The notes beneath the pieces are model-generated. The model was not told the origin of the DNA. It worked only from the letters and a program-made list of their open reading frames with translations, and ran no database searches. This document shows positions 1 through 9,240 of a stretch of 44,849 nucleotides of DNA, one piece after another (within the stretch, counting starts at the first letter, position 1; every line of letters begins with the position of its first letter). Position numbers and translations under genes: made by a program. The stretch comes from Prolixibacteraceae bacterium (GTDB lineage: Bacteria > Bacteroidota > Bacteroidia > Bacteroidales > Prolixibacteraceae): positions 1 through 44,849 of the forward strand of contig CANJNY010000028.1 of assembly GCA_947475715.1 (NCBI GenBank), given 5' to 3'.

Positions 1-14
1 AAACTGTAAATCAA

Positions 15-2396
15 ATGCATAGATTTTTAATCCTTTATTTTCTCTTAATCGCCCATATTGTACATAGCCAGAATTCATTGAATTTTTCATTGGATGGCTC
101 GTGGAAATTAACCTATGGATTAAACGATTCAAACTCGCCTAAAACTCCCGATGAACTTAAAACCAGAACTATGGAGGAGATACCTTCCATAGTGCCCGGA
201 AATGTAGAGCTTGATATGCTAGCCGCCGGAAAAATCAGTAATCCGGAGAGAGGAAATCACATCTACGACCTGCGCAAATTTGAAGCTTATCAATGGTGGT
301 ATACCAAAACCTTCCCGACCCCTGACTTTGACAAGGAGGAACGAATTGAACTTATTCTTGAAGGAGTCGATTGTTTCGGAACAATCTGGATCAACAATCA
401 ACTGATCGGAAAAACCGAGAATATGCTTATTGATCACCATTTTGACATCACCGATCTGTTAAAAAAAGGGAAAAACAATACCATATCCATTCGGATTAAT
501 CCGGCAGTTGCCGAAGGACAAAAGTATACCAACGGGGTAATTGGTACACGCATGGATTTTGGCGCTGAGGCGATAAATGTGCGAAAAGCTCCTCATATGT
601 ATGGCTGGGACATCATGCCGCGACTAATTAGTGCCGGACTTTGGAGAAGTGTTCATCTTTCAGTTATAAAACCCACACGGCTTAAACAGGTTTATTGGAT
701 GACAAATTCGGTAGATATTCCGAAAAAAAGGGCGCAACTGTTACTGGATTGGGATTTTGTATCGGGATTCCCCACTATCGATGGATTAACAATGGAAGTT
801 TCGTTGAAGCTTGGATCCAAAATTTGCTATGAAAATTCTTATCCGCTGTTTACAAACAGTTCACGGCAGCGCATCTCGCTGGAAAATGTCGAATTCTGGT
901 GGCCAAGGGGTTATGGTGAACCTGCTCTTTATGAGGCCACGGTCAGGATTGTTGATAAGCAGAAACGGGTTCTTGATGAGCAAAAGCAACAAATAGGTAT
1001 CCGGACTGCCGAATTGGTTCATTCGGAGATAACGACCAAAGAGAATCCCGGGGAGTTTGTATTTAAGATAAATGGGGAGAAGATATTTATCAGGGGGACA
1101 AACTGGGTACCATTGGATGCGCTTCACAGTCGGGATAAGGGGCTATTAAAGGATGTGTTTGGAATGATTACCGATCTGAATTGTAACCTGATCCGTTGCT
1201 GGGGTGGAAATGTTTATGAAGATCACGACTTTTTCGAATTATGCGATCAAAAAGGGATCTTAGTCTGGCAGGATTTTGCCATGGGGTGCACGACCTATCC
1301 GCAGGATAATAATTTTGCAGAGCGGATCACAAACGAGGTGATTAATGTCGTTCTAAAACTCAGGTCACACCCCTCATTGGTTTTATGGTCAGGTAATAAT
1401 GAAAATGATTCCTCGCTGGAATGGAGTTTGCGAAAACATCCCGATCCGTCAAGAGATCGGATCAGCAGGGAGATTTTGCCCCGAATCATCTGGGAATATG
1501 ACCCGATAAGGTCATACCTGCCAAGCTCGCCCTATTCGAGTGAAGAATACTACAAACAGGGGGGAAAAGGATCCTTGTTGCCGGAGGTTCACCTTTGGGG
1601 GCCACGCGGCTACTACAAAGACCCTTTTTACACCAGTTCGAATGCCCATTTTGTGAGCGAAATCGGATACCATGGATGTCCGAACAAAAGCAGCCTTGAA
1701 AAAATGTTTGAACCTGATTTTGTCTATCCCTGGACCAAAACAGGAGCGTGGAATGATCAGTGGCAAACCAAGGCAGTGCGTTCACATCCGGAGTCGAATT
1801 TTACTATACAGAGGAATGATTTAATGATTAAGCAGGTTAAGTCGATGTTTGGAGAATCGCCCAAAGACCTGGATCAGTTTATTTTTGCTTCACAGGTTGT
1901 ACAGGCAGAGGCGATGAAATTTTTTGTGGAGTTATGGCGAATGGATAAATTCCGAAAAACGGGAATTATCTGGTGGAATCTTCGCGATGGATGGCCCATT
2001 ATCTCCGACGCAGTAGTGGATTACTATAACAGCAAAAAACTTGCCTATTACTATATACGGCAAGTTCAGCATGATGCCTGCGTGATGATCGGCGATGCGG
2101 TGGAGGAGAAAAATCCAATTATTGCGGTTAACGATACAAGAGAAGAGAAATCAGGCAATGTCGTAGTCACGGATGCCGCGGGGGGAAAAATACTGTTCTC
2201 TTCTTCGTTTGTGATTCCGGCGAATGGGAAAGTCGAAATTGGACATATTCCGATCTCGGAGGGACAAGCCATGTGGTTAATTAATTATACAATTGGCAAT
2301 GAAAAATTAACAAACCACTACCTGAGCGGGAAGGCCCCATTCAAACTGGATGATTACCAAAAATGGTTTGAAAAATTAAATCTCAAAAGAGACTAA
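15..2396 (+). CDS. Secreted GH2 beta-mannosidase
   Basis: A 793-residue exported glycoside hydrolase of family 2, most like beta-mannosidases, which remove terminal beta-1,4-mannose such as the core mannose of N-glycans or ends of mannan. A signal peptide is visible (hydrophobic stretch, then HSQ near residue 19). A galactose-binding-like jelly roll follows (about 25-210), then an Ig-like sandwich, then the TIM barrel (about 340-650). The motif WSGNNEN at 458-464 is the family acid/base signature with E463 as proton donor, and SEIGYHG places E549 as likely nucleophile. WWNLRDGWP near residue 655 is also typical of GH2 mannosidases. Length is close to the family norm. Only 14 bases precede the start, so its operon context upstream is unseen. 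Family assignment is firm; the exact substrate is inferred. Confidence 0.92.
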   Translation: MHRFLILYFLLIAHIVHSQNSLNFSLDGSWKLTYGLNDSNSPKTPDELKTRTMEEIPSIVPGNVELDMLAAGKISNPERGNHIYDLRKFEAYQWWYTKTFPTPDFDKEERIELILEGVDCFGTIWINNQLIGKTENMLIDHHFDITDLLKKGKNNTISIRINPAVAEGQKYTNGVIGTRMDFGAEAINVRKAPHMYGWDIMPRLISAGLWRSVHLSVIKPTRLKQVYWMTNSVDIPKKRAQLLLDWDFVSGFPTIDGLTMEVSLKLGSKICYENSYPLFTNSSRQRISLENVEFWWPRGYGEPALYEATVRIVDKQKRVLDEQKQQIGIRTAELVHSEITTKENPGEFVFKINGEKIFIRGTNWVPLDALHSRDKGLLKDVFGMITDLNCNLIRCWGGNVYEDHDFFELCDQKGILVWQDFAMGCTTYPQDNNFAERITNEVINVVLKLRSHPSLVLWSGNNENDSSLEWSLRKHPDPSRDRISREILPRIIWEYDPIRSYLPSSPYSSEEYYKQGGKGSLLPEVHLWGPRGYYKDPFYTSSNAHFVSEIGYHGCPNKSSLEKMFEPDFVYPWTKTGAWNDQWQTKAVRSHPESNFTIQRNDLMIKQVKSMFGESPKDLDQFIFASQVVQAEAMKFFVELWRMDKFRKTGIIWWNLRDGWPIISDAVVDYYNSKKLAYYYIRQVQHDACVMIGDAVEEKNPIIAVNDTREEKSGNVVVTDAAGGKILFSSSFVIPANGKVEIGHIPISEGQAMWLINYTIGNEKLTNHYLSGKAPFKLDDYQKWFEKLNLKRD

Positions 2397-2561
2397 ATCA
2401 GAAATATAATTATAGATCAGTAAATCATAAGGTAAGTCTTAAGATTTCGGAATAACCTCTTCAGGCTATTTAGTTTGGAGGAGATAAATAATTTGATGAA
2501 ATTGCCGCTTTATTTTGGGAAAATAAATTCCTGAAATTATCAGAATTAAACACCTATAATA

Positions 2562-2975
2562 ATGGAACAGGCACTAAAATATTACCAATACGAACTCGAT
2601 TTTATGGTTCGTGATTATGAATGTGATCTTCAGGGAATTGTCAATAACGGGGTATACTTAAATTACTTTGAACATGCCCGTCACACATTTTTACTTGAAA
2701 AAAATATCGATTTTGCAGGGCTTCATGATCTGGGGATTGACCTTGTTGTATCACGGATTGAGATCGACTATAAACTTTCTCTTACCAGCAGGGATCTTTT
2801 TGTTGTAAAGATCAATGCCCTAAAAGAAGGGCAGTTAAGACTTGTTTTTGAACAGGATATTTATAAATTACCTGAGAATAAACTTGTTGCCCGTGCCAAA
2901 GTCATTGGGGTAGGATTAAAAAAAGGCCGGCCTGTAAGACTGGATGATATACCCGGATTTAAAGATTTCGTTTAA
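2562..2975 (+). CDS. Acyl-CoA thioesterase, hotdog fold (4HBT/YbgC-like)
   Basis: A 137-residue cytoplasmic single-hotdog protein of the 4-hydroxybenzoyl-CoA thioesterase superfamily. The N-terminal signature RDYECDLQGIVNNGVYLNYF carries D22, which aligns with the catalytic Asp of YbgC/FadM-type enzymes, followed by the helix with EHARHTFL. Such proteins hydrolyse acyl-CoA thioesters; the acyl group cannot be predicted. The stop codon lies three bases before the next start, so it is almost certainly co-transcribed with the LysE-type exporter. A 165-bp spacer separates it from the GH2 gene. Confidence 0.88.
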   Translation: MEQALKYYQYELDFMVRDYECDLQGIVNNGVYLNYFEHARHTFLLEKNIDFAGLHDLGIDLVVSRIEIDYKLSLTSRDLFVVKINALKEGQLRLVFEQDIYKLPENKLVARAKVIGVGLKKGRPVRLDDIPGFKDFV

Positions 2976-2978
2976 GCA

Positions 2979-3605
2979 ATGGAATACCTTCCTTTAATTG
3001 GAACTGTTGCTTTGTTAAATTTATTGGCTGCTATAAGTCCCGGCCCGGATTTTGTGATGGTTTTGAGGAATTCTCTAACCTATTCGCGCAGGTCAGGGAT
3101 CTTTACCAGCCTTGGAATCTCTTTGGCACTGGGGGTTCATCTGTTTTATTGTGCCGCAGGAATTGGTTATCTCATTTCCACTTCCGTAGTTCTCTTTACA
3201 ATGATCAAACTGCTGGGAGCCGGATATCTGATCTATATGGGAGTTGGATCGATGATGGCCAAAAGGTCAAAACTAGATCTTACAGCAACACATTCGGAAT
3301 TTGATCTTACCAGATTTCAGGCTTTTAGAATAGGTTTTCTAACGAATGTATTGAATCCCAAAGCGACCTTATTTTTCCTTAGTTTATTTACTCTTGTGAT
3401 TGGAAACTCTACCCCACTTTATATTATTCTTACGATATCTTTTATCATCATCGGAACTGCCCTTTCCTGGTTTGCCATTGTCTCCGTTTTCCTTACGCGA
3501 CAGGAAATTCAGCGAATTTTTCTAAAATATGAAAAGGAAATCAATCGCATCCTTGGTGGATTTCTCGTACTACTGGGAATTAAGGTTGCATTTACCTTAC
3601 TGTAA
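2979..3605 (+). CDS. LysE/RhtB-family amino-acid exporter
   Basis: A 208-residue inner-membrane protein with about six hydrophobic segments. The N-terminal motif ISPGPDFVMVLRNSL (about residues 19-33) is the LysE/RhtB hallmark, and LNPKATLFFLSLF around 125-137 is the second conserved segment. Family members export amino acids or homoserine-lactone-like metabolites by proton antiport. It starts three bases after the thioesterase stop, so the pair is one operon. Substrate is unknown. Length matches the family. Confidence 0.9.
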   Translation: MEYLPLIGTVALLNLLAAISPGPDFVMVLRNSLTYSRRSGIFTSLGISLALGVHLFYCAAGIGYLISTSVVLFTMIKLLGAGYLIYMGVGSMMAKRSKLDLTATHSEFDLTRFQAFRIGFLTNVLNPKATLFFLSLFTLVIGNSTPLYIILTISFIIIGTALSWFAIVSVFLTRQEIQRIFLKYEKEINRILGGFLVLLGIKVAFTLL

Positions 3606-3847
3606 TCCCTGTTAAAAGCAGATCTCTTTTAAGTATTCACAAGCTATTTCCACAATAGTTTAAAAGGCTCTCCTATTATTTTTATTTTCGGCCAATTTAT
3701 AATTTCTGATCCCTTTCAGATAAGCTTATAACTTCGGATAAGAGATTACTCAATTAAATATCTGTTTACATCGGCGGGTGCACGAACTTTCCCGTTAAAT
3801 GTGTTCAAAAACCGGTAAAACGACGACAATTTTTTAATATTAACCTC

Positions 3848-3877
3848 CAATTAACTCTGAATTAATATTCAAATTAA
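3848..3877 (+). promoter_or_regulatory. Three phased AATTAA boxes upstream of susC
   Basis: Heptamers CAATTAA (3848-3854), GAATTAA (3859-3865) and AAATTAA (3871-3877) repeat at 11 and 12 bp, one helical turn each, and the last ends 11 bp before the putative -7 element. Direct heptamer repeats with 11-bp period next to the promoter are how SARP-type activators are known to bind. The PUL encodes a SARP-like regulator downstream, so these boxes are candidate operators. The spacer is AT-rich, so chance is possible. Confidence 0.4.
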
Positions 3878-3888
3878 TTGTCCAAATC

Positions 3889-3896
3889 TACATTTG
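3889..3896 (+). promoter_or_regulatory. Putative -7 element (TACATTTG) for susC
   Basis: TACATTTG matches the Bacteroidota -7 consensus TAnnTTTG. It lies about 93 bp before the susC ATG. No good TTTG/TTG -33 element sits 19-21 bp upstream, which would suit an activator-dependent promoter. Confidence 0.5.
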
Positions 3897-3989
3897 TACC
3901 GTTTTCGTGTGCTTAATTCAGAACATGAAAAGTTAGATTCTGCCCGCTAATCGCAGATTCACCGAATGTTAAATTAACTAATTAAATTT

Positions 3990-6900
3990 ATGAAAAAACC
4001 TGATTTATGCCATTCTCATCAGAGAATGAAGTTAGGGTACGTTGATCTATTCAGGAAAATATGGATTATTGTCATTGCCCTGATAACGCACCTGAATGTT
4101 ATAGGAGCGACTTTGCCAATCGCCGGAAATGGTTTGAATAAATCCTCATCAGAGTCAGCTGCTGCGATCACAAAAAATGTGGTTACTGGCAAGGTGGTCG
4201 ATAAAGACGGAGCACCGCTGCCTGGAGCGACTGTAATGATCCAGGGTTTGCCAGGCGGATCAATCACCGATACAGAAGGAAATTTTTCTGTCAAAGCTGC
4301 TTCTGGTGATAAGATTGTTGTATCCTTTATAGGGATGATCACACAAATAATCGATTTTGTAGGTCAAAGCGAATTAAAAATAACCCTTTTGGAGAAAGTT
4401 GATGAGCTCAAAGAGGTTTCTGTTGTAGCCTTCGGAAAACAAAAAAAGGAGTCTGTAATCGCCTCGATTTCCACCATCAGGCCTTCCGAATTAAAAATTC
4501 CATCCAGCAACCTGACCACCGCTTTAGCCGGGCGGATGCCGGGTTTAATTTCCTATCAGCGCAGTGGAGAACCGGGTCATGATAATGCCGAATTTTTCGT
4601 CCGAGGGGTAACCACCTTCGGATATAAGAAATCACCGCTAATTTTGATTGATGGAATTGAACTGGCCACATCGGATCTTGCCCGGATGCAACCCGATGAT
4701 ATTTCAAGCTTTTCAATCATGAAAGATGCTACGGCCACAGCATTGTATGGGGCACGTGGCGCCAATGGGGTAATCCTGGTAACGACGAAAGAGGGTAAGG
4801 AGGGGCCTGCAAAACTCAATATCAGGTACGAAAGGTCAATGTCATCACCAACTCGCATGCTTGACATTGCTGATCCGATTACCTATATGAAGATGCAGAA
4901 TGAAGCTATTTTAACCCGAAATCCGCTTGGTGGTCGTGCATATTCACTGGAAAAAATAAAAATGACCGAACAGCCGGGAAGGAATCAATCTGTCTATCCT
5001 GCTGTTAACTGGTTTGACAATATGTTCAATACTCAGGCTATGAACGACCGGCTTAATTTCAATTTAAGTGGAGGTGGTAAAATTGCACGCTACTATTTGG
5101 CCAGTACGATAAATACTGACAATGGAATTTTGAAGGTTGATAAACGAAATAACTTTAATAATAATGTAAAATATAACCGAATTTCGCTTCGGTCAAATGT
5201 GAATATTAATGTAACAAAAACCACTGAGGTTACAGTTCGGTTTAACGGCAATTTTGATGATTACAACGGACCGATCGATGGAGGCGAAGCATTATTCCGA
5301 AAAGCTCTACAAACAAACCCTGTTCTATATCCTCAATATTATGCACCTGATGTAGAAAATGCTTTTTCGAAACATATTCTTTTCGGCAATGCAGGCCAGG
5401 GAAATTATTTAAATCCTTACGCCGACATGGTTAAAGGATATAAAGATGAAAGCAAAAGTAATATGCTGGCTGTTATTGAATTAAAACAGGATTTAAGTTT
5501 TATCACCAAGGGGTTAACCTTACGTGGGTTGGGAAATACAACCAGGGAATCATTTTTTAATTTAAACAGGTCATATTCGCCATTCTACTACTCGCTTTCG
5601 AGTTACGATGCTGCGATTAATAAATATTCACTATTTGAATTAAACCCCAATAATGGGACCGAATACCTGCAGTATAATGAGGGTGACAAATCGATTGGGA
5701 CATCATTCTATTTTGAAGGTGCTTCGAATTACGAGCGGACATTCGGCAAAAAACACACTGTTACCGGCATGTTAGTCGGAATAATGCGTGAAATGAAATA
5801 TTCAAATGGAGGTAGTTTGCAAAAATCACTACCATACCGTAACCTTGGATTATCGGGCCGATTTACATATGCTTATGACAGCCGCTTTTTTACAGAGCTA
5901 AATTTTGGATACAATGGTTCGGAAAGGTTTGCTGCCAGGGAACGGTTTGGCTTATTCCCATCAATGGGAGCTGGCTGGATTTTATCGAACGAAAACTTCT
6001 GGAAACCATGGAATAAGGTTGTTAATAAACTAAAACTTAAGGTCACTCATGGTTTAGTAGGAAACGATGCTATTGGAAGTGAAAACGACCGCTTTTTTTA
6101 TATCTCGCAGGTTAATATGAATAATGGCGGAGTTGGGACCACTTTTGGACAGAATTACCTTCACAATATTCCGGGGATTAGTATAGACCGATACAGCAAC
6201 AATCAGATATCATGGGAAAAAGCGAGGATGACAAACCTGGGAGTCGAGATCGGGCTGTTCGGCAAGTTTGAAATTCAGGCCGATTACTTTTATGAATACC
6301 GTTCCAATATTCTGATGGATCGTTCACAAATACCGGCATCTATGGGATTACAAGTCCCTTTAAAGGCAAATATCGGAGCCGCAGCGTCACACGGATTTGA
6401 GACCTCTATCGATTTTAATCACAGCTTTGCCAACGGACTATGGGTAATGGGTCGGGCCAATATCACTTACGCTGCAAGTAAATTTAAAACTTACGAAGAA
6501 CTAAATTTTGTTGGTGCAGGATTACCCTGGAGATCCAGACTTGGGAACTCCATAAACCAACAATACGGATACATTGCCGAGCGACTATTTGTTGATGAAG
6601 CTGATATTGCAAACTCACCGCTTCAAACATTTGGCAGGTACATGGCCGGAGATATCAAATACAAAGATATTAGTGGTGACGGGCGTATCGACGAAAATGA
6701 TGTTGTCCCAATCGGTTACCCCTCAGATCCTGAAGTTATTTATGGCTTTGGCGCATCTGCAGGGTATAAAGGATTCGATTTCTCCTTTTTCTTTCAAGGA
6801 TCAGCCCGCTCCTCATTTTTCATCGACACCTATAAAACGGCTCCATTTATCGATATTAACGACGGATCACAAGGAGATGAGTGGAATAATAAGATCGGCA

Positions 6901-7253
6901 ATAATGCATTGCTAAATGCCTGGGCAAACGACCATTGGTCAGAGGACAACAGAAACTCTTATGCAGCATGGCCACGCTTGTCGAATCAGGTTATTGAAAA
7001 TAATATGCAGGCAAGTACCTGGTTTATCCGAAACGGTGCATTCCTGAGGCTTAAATCTTTTGAAGTTGGATACACCATCCCTAAGAAAAGTTTCCTGACA
7101 AAAGCGGGATTGTCTTCGATGCGGTTTTACATCAGTGGGACTAATCTGCTAACAATTAGCAAATTCAAACTATGGGATGTGGAGATGGGTGGAAATGGTT
7201 TAGGTTACCCTATTCAGAAAGTATTTAACCTAGGTGTAAACGTAAACTTTTAA
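3990..7253 (+). CDS. susC: SusC/RagA-family TonB-dependent outer-membrane transporter
   Basis: A 1087-residue outer-membrane importer for oligosaccharides. After an N-terminal signal segment (hydrophobic about 24-42) comes a carboxypeptidase-regulatory-like domain (about 63-143, starting VVTGKVVDKDG), then the plug (about 150-275) with the SusC signatures LILIDGIE and DATATALYGARGANGVILVTTK split around 215-265. The rest is the 22-strand barrel, ending in the aromatic C-terminus VNVNF. There is no STN domain between signal and CPD-like region, so classical anti-sigma/ECF signalling through this transporter is unlikely. susD follows after 9 bp. The presumed ligand is a mannose-rich glycan, inferred from the GH92 gene in the same cluster. 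The first in-frame ATG gives an atypically long charged N-terminus; M13 is an alternative start. Confidence 0.95.
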   Translation: MKKPDLCHSHQRMKLGYVDLFRKIWIIVIALITHLNVIGATLPIAGNGLNKSSSESAAAITKNVVTGKVVDKDGAPLPGATVMIQGLPGGSITDTEGNFSVKAASGDKIVVSFIGMITQIIDFVGQSELKITLLEKVDELKEVSVVAFGKQKKESVIASISTIRPSELKIPSSNLTTALAGRMPGLISYQRSGEPGHDNAEFFVRGVTTFGYKKSPLILIDGIELATSDLARMQPDDISSFSIMKDATATALYGARGANGVILVTTKEGKEGPAKLNIRYERSMSSPTRMLDIADPITYMKMQNEAILTRNPLGGRAYSLEKIKMTEQPGRNQSVYPAVNWFDNMFNTQAMNDRLNFNLSGGGKIARYYLASTINTDNGILKVDKRNNFNNNVKYNRISLRSNVNINVTKTTEVTVRFNGNFDDYNGPIDGGEALFRKALQTNPVLYPQYYAPDVENAFSKHILFGNAGQGNYLNPYADMVKGYKDESKSNMLAVIELKQDLSFITKGLTLRGLGNTTRESFFNLNRSYSPFYYSLSSYDAAINKYSLFELNPNNGTEYLQYNEGDKSIGTSFYFEGASNYERTFGKKHTVTGMLVGIMREMKYSNGGSLQKSLPYRNLGLSGRFTYAYDSRFFTELNFGYNGSERFAARERFGLFPSMGAGWILSNENFWKPWNKVVNKLKLKVTHGLVGNDAIGSENDRFFYISQVNMNNGGVGTTFGQNYLHNIPGISIDRYSNNQISWEKARMTNLGVEIGLFGKFEIQADYFYEYRSNILMDRSQIPASMGLQVPLKANIGAAASHGFETSIDFNHSFANGLWVMGRANITYAASKFKTYEELNFVGAGLPWRSRLGNSINQQYGYIAERLFVDEADIANSPLQTFGRYMAGDIKYKDISGDGRIDENDVVPIGYPSDPEVIYGFGASAGYKGFDFSFFFQGSARSSFFIDTYKTAPFIDINDGSQGDEWNNKIGNNALLNAWANDHWSEDNRNSYAAWPRLSNQVIENNMQASTWFIRNGAFLRLKSFEVGYTIPKKSFLTKAGLSSMRFYISGTNLLTISKFKLWDVEMGGNGLGYPIQKVFNLGVNVNF

Positions 7254-7262
7254 CAAAACGCT

Positions 7263-9191
7263 ATGAAAAGATATATTTTAATTCTGTGTGTATTCTCCCT
7301 TTTTAGTTGTAAATCTTATCTTGACATTGTACCCGATAATGTTGCAACGCTTGAAATCGCATTCCAAACAAGGGGTTCTGCCGAGCGGTTTTTAGCCACA
7401 ATATACAGCTATATACCGGAACAGGCGAGTCTTGAACAAAATTTTGGAATGGTGGCAGGGGATGAAATCTGGTATTATGGGGAAAAAGATTTCTATCTCA
7501 ATAACGAAACCAGCCTAAGATTGGCTAAAGGGATGCAGAATACGATCGACCCTTATTTGAATTTTTGGGAAGGGCGCCAAGGCGCTTACAATCTGTTTGT
7601 AAGCATAAGGGACTGCAATATTTTTCTTGAAAATCTCAAAGACATACCCGGTTTAAATACCGATGAGAAAAATCGATGGATTGCAGAGGCAAAGACCTTA
7701 AAAGCCTATTTCCATTTCTTATTACTTCAGATGTATGGCCCAATACCGATTGTTGATAAAAATATCCCCGTTGATGCACCATCAGCTGAAACCCATGTTG
7801 AACGAAAATCGGTCGATGAAGTAGTTAAGTACATAACCGCCTTATTGGATGAAGTCGTTAAAAGCGGAGCATTACCAGACAAAATCAGGTTTATTCAGAC
7901 CGAAAATGGACGAATTACATTACCGGCTGCGAAAGCAATTAAAGCAAAGATTTTAATGCTGGCTGCAAGTCCTTTATTTAATGGAAATTCAGACTATGCC
8001 GGATTTAATGACAAAAAAGGGCTGGCCCTGGTGAACCAGACTTTTGATCCCCTAAAATGGGTAGCTGCGCAAGATGCTTGTCTCGATGCCATTCAAACCG
8101 CTGAATCGGCAGGTCACGAATTATTCTCATTTACCAATTTATTACCTATTGGAACAATCAGCCAGGAGGTTCGCCAGGAGCTTACATTAAGGGCCACAAT
8201 TACTGACAGGTATAATAAAGAGATGATTTTTGGTGTTGGGCCCAACTCTGTCAATGCTTTACAGGCATGGTGCCAGCCACGCTGGACTGGCGACCACGCT
8301 GCAAATTTTGGTGCAACCCGAAAATCCCATGCCCCAACACTTAATGTGGTGGAAGATTTCTATTCGTCCAATGGCCTTCCAATAAACGAAGACAAAACCT
8401 GGAATTACAATGATCGGTTTAGTCTGGTGAAAGTTACAGATGCCTTAGCGTCAGATCATAGGTATTACCTTCAGAATAATTATACTACGGCAAAATTGCA
8501 TACTTACCGCGAGCCCCGTTTTTATGCCTATGTTGGATTTGATGGGGGTAAATGGTTTTCGATGGAAACATCCGACACGGAGAACATACCTTACCTGAAT
8601 GCTAAAGCAGGACAATTTTCAGGTAAGGCTGGAACTGAAATTTACTCAATTACCGGATATTTTACAAAAAAACTGGTTAATTATGAAAATGTCATTACCC
8701 GAAATACAACTACCATACAGGAGTATACTTTCCCGATTATTCGCCTGTCGGACTTATATCTGATGTATTCAGAGGCATTAAATGAAGTTAAGGGTGCTCC
8801 CGATGCCGAAGTTTACAAGTATATCCAGAAAGTAAGAGATAAAGCAGGACTCGACAAAGGGTCAGACCTGGTAAGCACCTGGAACCAATATTCGAATCAT
8901 CCTGAAAAACCCAAATCAAAAGAGGGGATGAGAACGATTATTCAAAAGGAGAGAATGATCGAACTTGCCTTCGAAGGACACCGGTATTGGGATTTACGCC
9001 GATGGAAATTAGCAGGTGATTACTTCAATAGACCAATCCGTGGGTGGAATATCTATGCAGGCGATACCAAAGATTTCTACCAGGTCAAAAATATCTTCTA
9101 CAGAGATTTCCTGATAAAGGATTATTTGTGGCCAATCAGCCAAAATGAGATGCTGCGCAATCCGAACCTCGTTCAGAGTCCTGGATGGTAA
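7263..9191 (+). CDS. susD: SusD/RagB-family glycan-binding lipoprotein
   Basis: A 642-residue surface lipoprotein that caps the SusC barrel and captures glycan. A lipoprotein signal ends FSLFSC with C16 as the lipidated residue. The N-terminal SusD-like region carries helical TPR-like segments (AEAKTLKAYFHFLLLQMYGPIPIVD about 140-165), and the C-terminal RagB/SusD signature ELAFEGHRYWDLRRWKLAGD lies near 560-580. Length is slightly above the common 500-600 residues. It is coupled to susC by a 9-bp gap. Glycan specificity cannot be read from the sequence. Confidence 0.95.
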   Translation: MKRYILILCVFSLFSCKSYLDIVPDNVATLEIAFQTRGSAERFLATIYSYIPEQASLEQNFGMVAGDEIWYYGEKDFYLNNETSLRLAKGMQNTIDPYLNFWEGRQGAYNLFVSIRDCNIFLENLKDIPGLNTDEKNRWIAEAKTLKAYFHFLLLQMYGPIPIVDKNIPVDAPSAETHVERKSVDEVVKYITALLDEVVKSGALPDKIRFIQTENGRITLPAAKAIKAKILMLAASPLFNGNSDYAGFNDKKGLALVNQTFDPLKWVAAQDACLDAIQTAESAGHELFSFTNLLPIGTISQEVRQELTLRATITDRYNKEMIFGVGPNSVNALQAWCQPRWTGDHAANFGATRKSHAPTLNVVEDFYSSNGLPINEDKTWNYNDRFSLVKVTDALASDHRYYLQNNYTTAKLHTYREPRFYAYVGFDGGKWFSMETSDTENIPYLNAKAGQFSGKAGTEIYSITGYFTKKLVNYENVITRNTTTIQEYTFPIIRLSDLYLMYSEALNEVKGAPDAEVYKYIQKVRDKAGLDKGSDLVSTWNQYSNHPEKPKSKEGMRTIIQKERMIELAFEGHRYWDLRRWKLAGDYFNRPIRGWNIYAGDTKDFYQVKNIFYRDFLIKDYLWPISQNEMLRNPNLVQSPGW

Positions 9192-9240
9192 CCCAATTTC
9201 AAGATTACATGATCTATTTTTATCAATTAAACTTAGCACA

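Larger units (their letters stand above)
3606..3989. promoter_or_regulatory. 384-bp upstream region of the PUL
   Basis: No ORF is supported here. The region is AT-rich and ends at the susC start. It contains a candidate -7 element and three phased AATTAA boxes (separate entries) and leaves a leader of about 90 nt before the susC ATG. No riboswitch or convincing terminator for the exporter operon was recognised. Confidence 0.5.

Noticed and set aside
1295-1785. Minus-strand ORFs within the GH2 gene
   Set aside because: They lie opposite the catalytic core and show no protein-like motifs.
4019-4867. Minus-strand ORFs within susC
   Set aside because: Antisense shadows; the plus strand has clear SusC domains throughout.
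9145-9240. Upstream start for the DUF4959-like lipoprotein
   Set aside because: It would overlap susD and bury the lipoprotein signal that begins at 9241.
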